Below, one piece after another: positions 1-7,600 of a DNA stretch of 64,000 bases (the first letter of the stretch is position 1; the number at the start of each line of letters is the position of its first letter). The notes under the pieces are model-generated. The model was not told where the DNA came from and made no database searches. It saw only the letters and a program-made list of their open reading frames with translations. Made by a program: the position numbers and the translations under genes. The stretch is taken from positions 1 through 64,000 of the forward strand of contig DASVLJ010000038.1 in assembly GCA_036384915.1 (NCBI GenBank). Direction: 5' to 3'. Origin of the DNA: PKWO01 sp036384915. Lineage in GTDB: Bacteria; Pseudomonadota; Gammaproteobacteria; Burkholderiales; Burkholderiaceae_D.

Positions 1-51
1 CTGCTTCTTCTTGCCTGCGAACTCTGCTGCGGAAAAACTCGATTGCTTCAT
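1..51 (-). CDS. IS5-family transposase, N-terminal fragment at window edge
   Basis: Only 17 codons are inside the window, reading MKQSSFSAAEFAGKKKQ from the ATG at 51-49. This resembles the start of IS5-family DDE transposases, which open with a short S/A-rich stretch, a lysine-rich stretch and then a conserved TRRE-type motif (not visible here). The catalytic DDE domain is beyond the edge. The roughly 85 bp between this start and the proposed element end is a normal length for an IS5 leader. The call rests on very little sequence plus the context of an adjoining truncated gene. Confidence 0.5.
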   Translation of the reverse strand, partial: MKQSSFSAAEFAGKKKQ

Positions 52-137
52 TTTTATCGGTATCGGCAAAGGGGACGTGCTATTGTGCCAGCTATGCTGC
101 GCCCAATCGAGGGGCCGGTGAATAAATCAGCGTTTCC
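1..137 (-). mobile_element. End of an IS5-like insertion sequence (partial, runs off the left edge)
   Basis: Seen: a transposase-like start reads leftward from position 51. The presumed outer terminus, read from 137 leftward, begins GGAAACGCTG. It lies directly against a CTAG tetranucleotide at 138-141. Known: many IS5-group elements have termini beginning GG and duplicate a YTAR target such as CTAG. Inferred: 137 is the element boundary and CTAG is one copy of the target duplication. The other end lies outside the window, so the terminal inverted repeat cannot be confirmed. Confidence 0.55.
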
Positions 138-594
138 CTAGTGCCGACGTGAAAGCCTGCGCCACGGCCACCTTGTTGTTGATGGCGGCCTGATCCGTCA
201 GGCTGCCGCCGGCGGCGAAGGCGCCAGCCAGGATTGCCAGGGCGGCGTCGCCCTTGCCAACCGCGCCGGAATCGATCGCGTTGACCCAAAAGGCCAAGCC
301 GGCGACGGCGGCCGGACGATTGAACAGGTTTTCGAACACGCCATTGACGAAACCCGCGGTCGATCCGCTGCCATAGAGCGCAGCCGATTCCGCGCTGCTG
401 CCAAAGCTGTCGACCAGGCTCTTGGTTGCCGCGTTGCTTGCATAGGCGTTGGCAAGGCCGGCCGGATCCGCGGGAGCGCCGGCCTGCTCCAGGGCGGTAT
501 CGAAATTCTGCAAACCATAGTAATCGGCCGGACGGCCGAAATAGGCAATATAGAGCTCTTGAACCAGGTTGCTATAGCTGGCGGCGGTCGTCAT
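127..594 (-). pseudogene. DUF4214-type protein, 3' end apparently cut off by the IS5-like element
   Basis: The 155-residue product starts MTTAASYSNLVQELYIAYFGRPAD and contains two segments typical of DUF4214 repeats: YIAYFGRPADYYGL near residue 15 and NLFNRPAAVAGLAFW near residue 90. DUF4214 modules occur in large secreted or S-layer/RTX-like proteins of Burkholderiales, often upstream of a C-terminal secretion signal. No signal peptide is visible. The reading frame crosses CTAG at 138-141, the proposed IS target site, and stops three codons later inside the IS terminus (…ALGKR-stop). The last residues are therefore IS-encoded and the native C-terminus is missing. The ATG at 594 follows a weak AAAAGGATCCC leader. 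It may still be expressed as a short protein, but its original function cannot be judged. Confidence 0.6.
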
Positions 595-715
595 CTGGGA
601 TCCTTTTTAATTTTTGGTATCGGTTGAACAAAGGGCGCAAGCCGTGCCGGCCCAAGCCAAACGGCCGCAGTGTAGCGGCGAATTGTGGAGGAAATTTGCA
701 GAAGGGAAGGGAAAA

Positions 716-1174
716 CTACAGGAGTGCCGGCCGCCGCAGGCGATACCACACTTCAATCTCGTTCTTCATGGCATCGCGGCGCCAGCCCTGCGTCGCATAA
801 AACCGGTCGGCCCGGGTTCCGGCGGCGGTGCCGAGCTTGAGCTCGTCCCAGCCCTGGGCGAACAGCCAATCGACGGCGAGTTGCAACAAGCCGTTCCCCG
901 CACCGCGCCCCTCGCATTCGGGCAGCACGAACAAGGCCCAGATCGAGCCGTCGGTACTGTCGGCATAGGAGAAGCCGATGATGGCTCCGCCCTGCTCGCA
1001 AACCCATCCGCGCCCGAGCTTGTAGAGGTAGTCTTCGTACATCCGGGTGGTGACGCGCCCCGGATCGGACAAGCGGTTTTCCTTCACCGCCAGCCGGATC
1101 GACATGATGGCCGGAATATCGGCGCCGCTTGCCTCACGGAAGTGCAATCCTTGGTTCGCCGCAGCAGGACTCAC
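716..1174 (-). CDS. GNAT family N-acetyltransferase
   Basis: A 152-residue single-domain GNAT enzyme, predicted to transfer acetyl from acetyl-CoA to an unidentified amine. The opening LHFREASGADIPAIMSIR is the usual first strand and helix. IIGFSYAD…GSIWALFVLPECEGRGAGNGLL holds the strand-4/motif-A region, where EGRGAGNG fits the (Q/R)xxGxG acetyl-CoA pyrophosphate loop. WDELKLGTAAGTRADRFYATQGWRR matches motif B with the terminal F/Y-A-x-x-G-W. No transmembrane segment or signal peptide. It is a monocistronic minus-strand gene with unrelated neighbours, so the substrate cannot be inferred. Confidence 0.85.
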   Translation of the reverse strand: MSPAAANQGLHFREASGADIPAIMSIRLAVKENRLSDPGRVTTRMYEDYLYKLGRGWVCEQGGAIIGFSYADSTDGSIWALFVLPECEGRGAGNGLLQLAVDWLFAQGWDELKLGTAAGTRADRFYATQGWRRDAMKNEIEVWYRLRRPALL

Positions 1175-1310
1175 GAGAAAATATTGATGGAATCACGGAC
1201 GACCATCATATCCTGAACTGACGAGGCGCCGTCCGGTTTTCCAGTCTCGGTGCTGGCCGCCGCCACATTGCCGTACAATCACGGGCATTGCCTACTTCTT
1301 CTGAACGACG

Positions 1311-1985
1311 ATGCTTCGTTTTACTCGCACGCTGCTATTGCTCACCGGCCTGTTTGCCGCAACCGCCCAGGCTCAACCCACCTATGAGGGCTGGCAAGAC
1401 ACCGCCATCGTCCGCCTCAAGGCGCTCGCCTTGTTGCAGACTTTGAACGCCACGCTGCTCTCCAACAGCAGCGCCACTGCGACATTGACGCAATGGTGCG
1501 GCGAACACCACATGGCTGCCGAAGCGCGCATCCGCGCCATACGCGATGTACAAACCGTGAAGCCGGCCGACGCCGAGGTCAGGCGCCAATTGCAGGTTGG
1601 CGCGGACGAGCCGGTCGGCTACCGCCGCGTGCAACTGGCTTGCGGCGAACACGTGCTTTCCGAGGCGGACAATTGGTACGTGCCGGCGCGCCTGACGGCT
1701 GAGATGAACCACGTGCTCGACACCAGCGATACGCCTTTCGGCACGGCGGTGCGTGCACTCAATTTCACGCGCAAGACCGAATCGGTTCGCGTGCTATGGG
1801 CGCCGTTGCCGGCCGGCTGGGAAAGCCATATGCCGGACACTATGGATGCGAAGAACGCGCTTGAGATTCCCGAGCACGTACTGCAGCACCGTGCCGTCTT
1901 GTACAAGGACGGCACGGTGCCTTTCAGCTTGGTGGTGGAGACCTACAGGCGCGACATCTTCGCGTTTCCGCTGGACGCGAAGTGA
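1311..1985 (+). CDS. Secreted protein with chorismate-lyase-like (UbiC/UTRA) fold features
   Basis: A 224-residue product with a clear signal peptide (MLRFTRTLLLLTGLFAATAQAQ, cleavage near residue 21). The mature part has a pattern like chorismate pyruvate-lyases and UTRA domains. An early helix ends SATATLTQWC. A core strand YRRVQLACGEHVLSEADNWYVP is followed by PFGTAVRAL, where UbiC has its PLG motif. Near the end comes a hydrophobic strand, VPFSLVVETYRRDIF. UbiC itself is cytoplasmic and acts in ubiquinone synthesis, so a periplasmic location argues against it being UbiC. I infer a fold relationship only. The neighbours (GNAT and OmpW) give no functional hint. Confidence 0.55.
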   Translation: MLRFTRTLLLLTGLFAATAQAQPTYEGWQDTAIVRLKALALLQTLNATLLSNSSATATLTQWCGEHHMAAEARIRAIRDVQTVKPADAEVRRQLQVGADEPVGYRRVQLACGEHVLSEADNWYVPARLTAEMNHVLDTSDTPFGTAVRALNFTRKTESVRVLWAPLPAGWESHMPDTMDAKNALEIPEHVLQHRAVLYKDGTVPFSLVVETYRRDIFAFPLDAK

Positions 1986-1997
1986 GGGATACCGCGT

Positions 1998-2615
1998 TTA
2001 GAAGCGATAGCCAACCCCCAAGCCAATCAGCACCGGATTGATCCGCACCGCACTGATCTTGGCGCCGCCGGCATAGACGTCGCTGCCGATCCACACCTTC
2101 TTCACATCGAGGTTGATCGACCAGGCCTTGTCGATCTTGAAGTCGACGCCGGCTTGCAGCGCGCCGCCGGTGCTATGGCTTTCAAGCGTGCCCGCGCCGT
2201 TCAAGAGATTGACGTCGCTGATGTGCGTGTAATTGACGCCCGCGCCGACATAGGGATCGATCGAACCTTGCGGCAGGAAGTGATACTGCAACAGCAAGGT
2301 CGGCGGCAATTCCTTGAAGCTGCCGATCTTGCTGCCGTCAAGGTAAACGTCATGCGTTTGCGGGTAGGTCAGAACCAATTCCGCTGCGATGTTCGGCGTG
2401 AAGAAGTAAGAGATGTCGACCTCGGGAATCGTTTTGTTCTGCACAGTGATGCGGTCGCCAGGGCCGGTGCCGCCGACGGGGTCGGAGTTATTCTCAGTCG
2501 AAATGTTCACCGCGCGGAAACGCACCAGCCAGGGATCGTTGTCTTGCGCCATGGCGCTGCCTGCGGCGCCGACAAAAAGGGTGGCAAGGGAGAGTGCTGC
2601 GACAGTCTTCTTCAT
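1998..2615 (-). CDS. ompW: OmpW family outer-membrane protein
   Basis: A 205-residue eight-stranded beta-barrel porin of the OmpW/AlkL family, which gives small hydrophobic compounds a lateral route through the outer membrane. The signal peptide MKKTVAALSLATLFVGAAGSAMA is cleaved before QDNDPW. The mature start WLVRFRAVNISTEN, the mid-chain IPEVDISYFFTPNIAAELVLTYPQ, the LPPTLLLQYHF strand, the YVGAGVNYTHI strand and the terminal aromatic (GVGYRF) are diagnostic of OmpW. The length is normal for the family. A GAAGGAAGGAAC purine-rich ribosome-binding region precedes the ATG. It converges with the secreted lyase-like gene with only 12 bp between them. The symbol is given at family level. Confidence 0.9.
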   Translation of the reverse strand: MKKTVAALSLATLFVGAAGSAMAQDNDPWLVRFRAVNISTENNSDPVGGTGPGDRITVQNKTIPEVDISYFFTPNIAAELVLTYPQTHDVYLDGSKIGSFKELPPTLLLQYHFLPQGSIDPYVGAGVNYTHISDVNLLNGAGTLESHSTGGALQAGVDFKIDKAWSINLDVKKVWIGSDVYAGGAKISAVRINPVLIGLGVGYRF

Positions 2616-2802
2616 GTTCCTTCCTTCTCTTCATCAAAAAGTTTGTGCAGCAAGTCTACTGCTGCGATGCAAAACAAACTTTGACGCAGATCAAAGCTGC
2701 AGCCGCTTGACGCGGAAGCGACAGGAGAGAGAAGACAGGGGTTGCGTTCGAGAATTTATTTGGCGCACGGCGGCGCATGCGCGGCGCGAAACTGCTTGGG
2801 GC

Positions 2803-3297
2803 TCAGCGCGATTTTCTGAAGCGCATCGGGTCGCGCGTCGCCTTGTCCCTATCGAAGGCATGGCGGTTGCCGCGCGCATCGTGCAAGGCATGATGCGCCA
2901 GGTGCGGCTTGTCGGCGAAATAGGCTTCCAGCTTCAGCTTGTCGAGATACTTGAATATATTGCGCGGCACGATCCAGGCCGGCACGGCGTTTCCCATGGC
3001 TGCGCAGAAAAATTGCCAATCGCCGCCGAAGTCGTAGCAGATCGCCACCTCGCCCCTGCCCTCGAATTGCGCGAGCCAGATGGACAGGCGCTGCTTCAAG
3101 TCTTGCGGCTCGCACGCCGCGCCGGCCGGCTCGCCCAACAAAGGCAGGACGGTTGCCATGACGAAACCGCTGCAGCGTTCCAGGTCATAGGGCAGCTCCG
3201 CATAGAACTCGTGGCCGCCGCAATCCGAGACGAGCGCAATGCTGATCAGTTGCGGATTTCTGAAATCGGTGAATTCGGTGTCGATGAAAATCAGCAT
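2803..3297 (-). CDS. DEDDh 3'-5' exoribonuclease-like protein (Rv2179c type)
   Basis: A 164-residue protein beginning MLIFIDTEFTDF, the Exo I motif supplying the first Asp and Glu. An Exo II candidate lies in ICYDFGGDW, and HALHDARGNRHAF supplies the Exo III His and final Asp of the DEDDh arrangement. This matches the small stand-alone 3'-5' exoribonucleases typified by Rv2179c rather than a polymerase epsilon subunit. The likely substrate is single-stranded RNA or an overhang, inferred from the family. I chose the ATG at 3297; an in-frame TTG at 3312 would add five residues but has no better ribosome-binding site. A perfect terminator hairpin lies just upstream, so the gene has its own promoter. 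Confidence 0.75.
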   Translation of the reverse strand: MLIFIDTEFTDFRNPQLISIALVSDCGGHEFYAELPYDLERCSGFVMATVLPLLGEPAGAACEPQDLKQRLSIWLAQFEGRGEVAICYDFGGDWQFFCAAMGNAVPAWIVPRNIFKYLDKLKLEAYFADKPHLAHHALHDARGNRHAFDRDKATRDPMRFRKSR

Positions 3298-3320
3298 GGC
3301 GAAGTCTCGCAACCGTCATA

Positions 3321-3346
3321 AAAAACCGGCGCGAGCGCCGGTTTTT
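3321..3346 (-). terminator. Rho-independent terminator of the aminotransferase gene
   Basis: A perfect 12-bp inverted repeat (AAAAACCGGCGC, GA loop, GCGCCGGTTTTT) lies 20 bp past the aminotransferase stop codon. It is flanked by A/T runs on both sides and so could act in both directions. Confidence 0.8.
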
Positions 3347-3366
3347 GAAGAAAGCAATCGAAGGAC

Positions 3367-4560
3367 TTACATCTTCGACTTGATCAACTTGCCCAGAATC
3401 TCGACACCGGTACGGATACGGTCTTGCGGGACCGTCACGAAGGACAGGCGCAGCGTGTTGCGCGCCGGCTCGTTGGCGTAGAACGGCGCGCCGGGCACGA
3501 AGGCCACATGCTGGGCGATGGCTTCATCGATCAGCTTGCTGGTGTCGATGTGTTCGGGCAGCGTGACCCAGATGAACATGCCGCCTTCGGGCTTGGTCCA
3601 TTGGATGCCGGCGGGGAAATACGTCTCCAGCGCATTCAGCATGGCGCGGCATTGCTCCGAATACAGATCGCGGATCTCGGGGATGTGGGCGTCGAGGAAG
3701 CCGTCCTTGATCACTTCATACACCGCCATCTGCGTCAGTTGCGCCGTGTGCAGATCGGTGGCTTGCTTGGCTTGCTCGAGCTTGCGGGTCAGTGCGACCG
3801 GCGCGACGATGTAGCCCAGGCGGATGCCGGGGGTGAGAATCTTGGAGAACGAGCCCATGTAGATCACGCCGCCCGGGTTCATCGACAGCATCTTGGGCAG
3901 CGGTTCGCCGCTGTAGCACAGCGCGCCGTAGGGGTCGTCTTCGATCAGCGGCAAACCCATGCGCGCGCAGGTCTCGACAAGTTGGGCGCGGCGTTCGACG
4001 GAGAGTGTGCGGCCGGTGGGATTCTGGAAATTGGGCAGCGCGTAGAGCAGGCGCGCGCCCTTGCCGGCATCAGCGACGGCTTCCGGAACGAGGCCGTGCT
4101 CGTCCATCGGCACGGACCCGAAATCCGGACCGTAGACGGAGAAGGCTTGCAGCGCACCGAGGTAGCTCGGCGTCTCGACCAGGATCTTGCTGCCTTCGTC
4201 GATCAGCACCTTGCCCAGCAAATCGAGACCCTGCTGCGACCCCGACGTCATCATGACCTGTTCCGGCACGATCTTGACACCGTCCTTCGAGAGCGAATTG
4301 GCGATCCATTCGCGCAAGGGGCCGTAGCCGTCCGTCGGGCCGTATTGCAGCGCCACCTTGCCATGCGTATCGAGCACCTTGTCGAAGGCGGCGCGCATCT
4401 GCTCGACCGGGAAGGTCGCGGGCGAAGGCAGGCCGCCGGCGAAGGAAATGATTTCCGGGCGCATCGTGACCTTGAGGATTTCGCGGATCACCGAGCTTTG
4501 CAGCTTTTGCGCGCGCTGGGAAAATTGCCATTGCATGGGAGTGGGGTTTTCGATTTTCAT
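3367..4560 (-). CDS. PLP-dependent aminotransferase, class I/II (2-aminoadipate aminotransferase-like)
   Basis: A fold-type I aminotransferase of about 397 residues. The N-terminal segment IREILKVTMRPEIISFAGGLPSP and the downstream GSQQGLDLLGK, YALPNFQNPTGRTLS, EDDPYGALCYSGE and MGSFSKILTPGIRLGYI match the LysN/ARO8-like group. The PLP-binding lysine is the K of SFSK. C-terminal FVTVPQDRIRTGVEILGKLI is typical. Substrates in this group include 2-aminoadipate, branched-chain and aromatic amino acids; the exact one cannot be read. The ATG at 4560 (MKIENPTPMQ) is preferred because the family normally begins there; an upstream in-frame ATG at 4623 would add 21 residues. The downstream gene order on the same strand is independent. 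Confidence 0.85.
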   Translation of the reverse strand: MKIENPTPMQWQFSQRAQKLQSSVIREILKVTMRPEIISFAGGLPSPATFPVEQMRAAFDKVLDTHGKVALQYGPTDGYGPLREWIANSLSKDGVKIVPEQVMMTSGSQQGLDLLGKVLIDEGSKILVETPSYLGALQAFSVYGPDFGSVPMDEHGLVPEAVADAGKGARLLYALPNFQNPTGRTLSVERRAQLVETCARMGLPLIEDDPYGALCYSGEPLPKMLSMNPGGVIYMGSFSKILTPGIRLGYIVAPVALTRKLEQAKQATDLHTAQLTQMAVYEVIKDGFLDAHIPEIRDLYSEQCRAMLNALETYFPAGIQWTKPEGGMFIWVTLPEHIDTSKLIDEAIAQHVAFVPGAPFYANEPARNTLRLSFVTVPQDRIRTGVEILGKLIKSKM

Positions 4561-4656
4561 GTTGGGCTTTCTCGTCTCACTTGGGTTCGGGCTGCTTTTG
4601 GCTGCCGTCGATATCGACGGCATCGGGTAAATGCCGCCGGTCTGTACTTCAAAAAA

Positions 4657-5115
4657 TCAGGCCAATTCGGCGATCATCTCGATTTCCACGCAGGCGCCTA
4701 GCGGAATCTGCGCCACGCCGAAGGCCGAGCGCGCGTGCTTGCCGGCGTCGCCGAAGACTTCGCCGATCAATTCCGACGCGCCGTTGGTGACCAGATGCTG
4801 TTCGGTGAATTCGCCCGTCGAATTGACCAGGCTCATGAGCTTGACCACGCGCTTGACGCGCGTCAGGTCGCCGCCGCAGGCGGCTTGCAGCGTGGCCATC
4901 AAGTCGATGGCCACGGCGCGCGCGGCGGCCTTGCCTTCCTCGGTCGTCATGTTCTTGCCGAGCTGGCCGACCCAGGGCTTGCCGTCCTTCTTCGCGATAT
5001 GGCCGGACAGATAGACCGTGCTGCCGGTCTGGACGAACATGACGTAAGCGGCGGCAGGAGCAGCCACGGCAGGCAGTTCGATGTTCAGGGCTTTGAGTTT
5101 TTCGTAGACGGACAA
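4657..5115 (-). CDS. RidA (YjgF/YER057c/UK114) family protein
   Basis: A 152-residue member of the RidA family, which hydrolyses reactive enamine/imine intermediates released by PLP enzymes. Diagnostic segments are VYLSGHIAKKDGKPWVGQLGKNMTTEEGKAAARAVAIDLMATL, RVKRVVKLMSLVNST and ARSAFGVAQIPLGACVEIEMIAEL. The ARS arginine corresponds to the substrate-carboxylate-binding Arg of RidA. It is slightly longer than E. coli RidA, which suggests one of the Rid2-7 subgroups. Its position directly upstream of a PLP aminotransferase on the same strand (97 bp gap) fits a protective role, though a shared transcript is not proven. A GGAGACC ribosome-binding site precedes the ATG. Confidence 0.88.
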   Translation of the reverse strand: MSVYEKLKALNIELPAVAAPAAAYVMFVQTGSTVYLSGHIAKKDGKPWVGQLGKNMTTEEGKAAARAVAIDLMATLQAACGGDLTRVKRVVKLMSLVNSTGEFTEQHLVTNGASELIGEVFGDAGKHARSAFGVAQIPLGACVEIEMIAELA

Positions 5116-5191
5116 GGTGGTCTCCTGGCGGTATCTGGCGAGTGCAGACTGTTGAAAATTAGCCAGATTTTACTCCGGCGGGCGCCGATTA

Positions 5192-6085
5192 TTATGCGGA
5201 AATCTCCCGCTTTACCGGCATACGCTTGCCAATTACGACCAAGCCCACGATAACGGCGGCAAACACGAAATCGCGCCAGTCGAAGGCTTCGCCCAAGAGC
5301 AGCACGGCCGCCGCCATGGTCAGGAAAGGTTGCAACAATTGCACCTGCCCGACGCGCGCAATACCGCCCAAGGCCAGCCCCTTGTACCAAAAGAAAAAAC
5401 CGATGAACATGGAAAACAGCGAAACATAGCCGAACGCCGCCCATGCACGTGCCGAAGCCGACACGCCGTGCTCCCAGGCCGACCACAGCGTGACCGGCAC
5501 CAGGAAAGGCAGCGAGACGATGAGTGCCCAGGAAATCACTTGCTGGCCGCCCATGGTCTGCGACAGGCGCCCACCTTCTGCATAACCGATGCCGGCCGCC
5601 ACTACGGCGATGAACAAAGCCAGATCCGCCGGCGCCAGCGTGCCGCCGCCCTGCCACATGGCAAAGGCCACGACCACGGCGCTGCCGGTAGCGGCGGTGA
5701 CCCAGAAACCAGGTGATGGCCGTTCGCCGAAACGCACGGCCGCGGCAACCGCGGTCGCCAGCGGCAAGATACCGACCACGATGGCGCCGTGCGCCGCCGG
5801 CACGTGGCGCATGGCAAAGGAGGTAAACAAGGGGAAGCCGACCACGCAACCGGCCGCCGTCACGGCGATGCCGCGCCATTGCTTGCCCGCGGGGCGCGGT
5901 GCACGCATGTGCCACATCAGGACGGCGGCGGCAATGCCGGCGACCACGGCTCGGCCGAGGGCGATGAAGACGGGGTCGAGCTCGGCTACGGCCAGGCGAG
6001 TGAACGGCAGGGTCATGCTGAAGATGACTACACCGACCAGGCCCAGCAGCATGCCGCGGGTTTCGTTTTGATTGTCGCTACTCAT
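5192..6085 (-). CDS. EamA/DMT family inner-membrane transporter
   Basis: About 297 residues with ten hydrophobic segments arranged as two EamA repeats: the first from MLLGLVGVVIFSMTLPFTRLAVAELDPVFIALGRA, the second from QVISWALIVSLPFLVP through LGEAFDWRDFVFAAVIVGLVVIGK. The motif PVFIALGRAVVAGIAAA followed by two basic residues is typical of drug/metabolite exporters of the RhaT/YdcZ type. The substrate is unknown. The ATG at 6085 is chosen because GGAGA lies 7-8 bases upstream; an in-frame GTG further upstream lacks such a site. The gap to the RidA gene downstream is only 76 bp, so co-transcription is possible. Confidence 0.85.
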   Translation of the reverse strand: MSSDNQNETRGMLLGLVGVVIFSMTLPFTRLAVAELDPVFIALGRAVVAGIAAAVLMWHMRAPRPAGKQWRGIAVTAAGCVVGFPLFTSFAMRHVPAAHGAIVVGILPLATAVAAAVRFGERPSPGFWVTAATGSAVVVAFAMWQGGGTLAPADLALFIAVVAAGIGYAEGGRLSQTMGGQQVISWALIVSLPFLVPVTLWSAWEHGVSASARAWAAFGYVSLFSMFIGFFFWYKGLALGGIARVGQVQLLQPFLTMAAAVLLLGEAFDWRDFVFAAVIVGLVVIGKRMPVKREISA

Positions 6086-6186
6086 TTTTGATTCTCCATC
6101 ATTCGCCCTGCGCACCACGGAAACCTGCGTTGTCTTTTACGATTTGAGCCAACGCATAACATCCCTCACCCCCAGCGCACTAATAG

Positions 6187-6777
6187 TCACAACCAGATCG
6201 CCACCGCCGAATACAGCGTCAACAACACCATCGCCGCGCAAAACAACCGCTGCCATTTCGGCTGCGCCAGATAACGCCGCAGCACCGCGCCCGCCCCTGC
6301 CCACACGCTGATGCACGGCAGATTGACCACGCAAAACACCAGGCAAAACACAGCCACGGCAAACCATAGCGGCTGCATCATGGGCAGGAAGGCCGAGGCC
6401 CCCGTCACCGCCATGACCCAGGCCTTGGGATTGGCGAACTGGAACATTGCCGCACCGAACAGCGACATCGGGCGCGCCTCGTCGTCGCGCTGGACAAACG
6501 ACATGCTGCGCAGTTGCCAGGCGAGCCAAACCAGATAAGCGGAACCGGCCACTTTCAAGCCGAGATGCACGGCAGGCGCAGCGAGCACGAGCTGCCCGAC
6601 ACCGGCGGCGCACAAGGCCAGCAGCACGCCGAAGCCGACGGTAATGCCCAGCATGTGCGGAACCGTGCGCAGGAAACCGAACAGAATGCCCGAGGAGGTC
6701 AGCATGATATTGTTCGGCCCCGGCGTGATCGAGGAAACGAAGGCGAACAAGGCCAAGGGAAAAAGCGTGCTCAGCAT
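6187..6777 (-). CDS. LysE family amino-acid exporter
   Basis: A 196-residue membrane protein with about six hydrophobic segments. The start MLSTLFPLALFAFVSSITPGPNNIMLTSSG carries the TPGPNN(I/M) signature of the LysE/RhtB superfamily, and QFANPKAWVMAVTGASAFLP carries the second conserved NPKAW motif. Such proteins export amino acids or derivatives such as homoserine and lysine. The start codon lies inside the end of the upstream racemase gene (ATGCTGA overlap), so the two are translationally coupled. The pairing suggests export of the racemase product or detoxification of an excess amino acid. Confidence 0.88.
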   Translation of the reverse strand: MLSTLFPLALFAFVSSITPGPNNIMLTSSGILFGFLRTVPHMLGITVGFGVLLALCAAGVGQLVLAAPAVHLGLKVAGSAYLVWLAWQLRSMSFVQRDDEARPMSLFGAAMFQFANPKAWVMAVTGASAFLPMMQPLWFAVAVFCLVFCVVNLPCISVWAGAGAVLRRYLAQPKWQRLFCAAMVLLTLYSAVAIWL

Positions 6778-7490
6778 GGACGTCCTCCTCCTTCGATCAA
6801 GTCCGATAATGAGAAATCGACGGCGGCCAAGGCGTGGATGCCGGTCGTATCGAACAAGGGCAAGGGCGAATCCTCCTCGCCGATCAAGAGCATGATCTCG
6901 GTGCAAGCGAGAGCGACGGAATCGGCCCCGGCCTCGGCCAGACGCCCGATGACGGCGCGGTAGGCCGCGCGCGAAGCCTCGCGCACCTGGCCCAGGCAGA
7001 GTTCCTCGTAGATGACCCGATGAATCGTTTCGCGATCAGACGCCTCGGGGACGATGACCTCGAAGCCGTGGCTTGCGAGCCGGGAGAGATAGGATTCCTC
7101 TTCCATCGTGAAGCGCGTCGCGAGCAAGCCGACCTTGCGTGCGCCGTGCTGTTTGAGCCGCGCGGCCAGCGTATCGACGATGTGCAAGACAGGAATCGCC
7201 ACCGCCGCCTGGACTTCGGGCACCAGCTTGTGCATGGTATTGGTGCAGATGACAATGAATTCCGCGCCGGCGGCCTCGACCGCGCGCGCCGCTTCGGCCA
7301 TCATTCTGCCCGCCTCGGCCCAGTTGCCGGCGTGCTGGTGATGGGCAATCTCGTCGAAATCGACGCTGTAGAGCACCAGCTTCGCCGAGTGCAAGCCTCC
7401 CAGCCGATGCTTCACGGCTTCATTAAGCAGACGGTAGTAGGGGATAGTCGATTCCCAACTCATGCCGCCAATCAGTCCTATGGTTTTCAT
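6771..7490 (-). CDS. Aspartate/glutamate racemase family protein
   Basis: A 239-residue cofactor-independent racemase. It starts MKTIGLIGGMSWEST, with the family glycine loop. FIVICTNTMHKL contains the first catalytic cysteine (CTNT) and SVALACTEIMLLI the second (ACTEI), the expected Cys pair for two-base proton exchange. This resembles YgeA-like broad-specificity amino-acid racemases more than MurI. The ATG at 7490 is preferred; the upstream extension is not family-like. The gene forms a two-gene operon with the LysE exporter (7-bp overlap) and is divergent from a MocR regulator, which probably controls it. Confidence 0.88.
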   Translation of the reverse strand: MKTIGLIGGMSWESTIPYYRLLNEAVKHRLGGLHSAKLVLYSVDFDEIAHHQHAGNWAEAGRMMAEAARAVEAAGAEFIVICTNTMHKLVPEVQAAVAIPVLHIVDTLAARLKQHGARKVGLLATRFTMEEESYLSRLASHGFEVIVPEASDRETIHRVIYEELCLGQVREASRAAYRAVIGRLAEAGADSVALACTEIMLLIGEEDSPLPLFDTTGIHALAAVDFSLSDLIEGGGRPC

Positions 7491-7533
7491 GCGCTCATCC
7501 ATTTGATTCGTCTGTGCTATCCTAAGCCACAAA

Positions 7534-7600
7534 ACCAATACAGAACCAGTACACTTAACCAAGCAGATTTACCTACTGTCCTGTTCATATGACCAATACA
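7534..7600. promoter_or_regulatory. Candidate MocR operator: direct repeats ACCARTACA
   Basis: Three same-orientation copies are visible: ACCAATACA at 7534-7542, ACCAGTACA at 7545-7553 and ACCAATACA at 7592-7600. The first two are 11 bp apart, one helical turn, and sit between the divergent racemase and regulator genes. The third overlaps the regulator start codon. GntR/MocR proteins such as TauR and PdxR often bind paired direct repeats. The binding role is inferred. Confidence 0.5.

Noticed and set aside
6834..7592. 252-codon plus-strand frame opposite the racemase gene
   Set aside because: Antisense shadow. The minus strand has both catalytic cysteine motifs.
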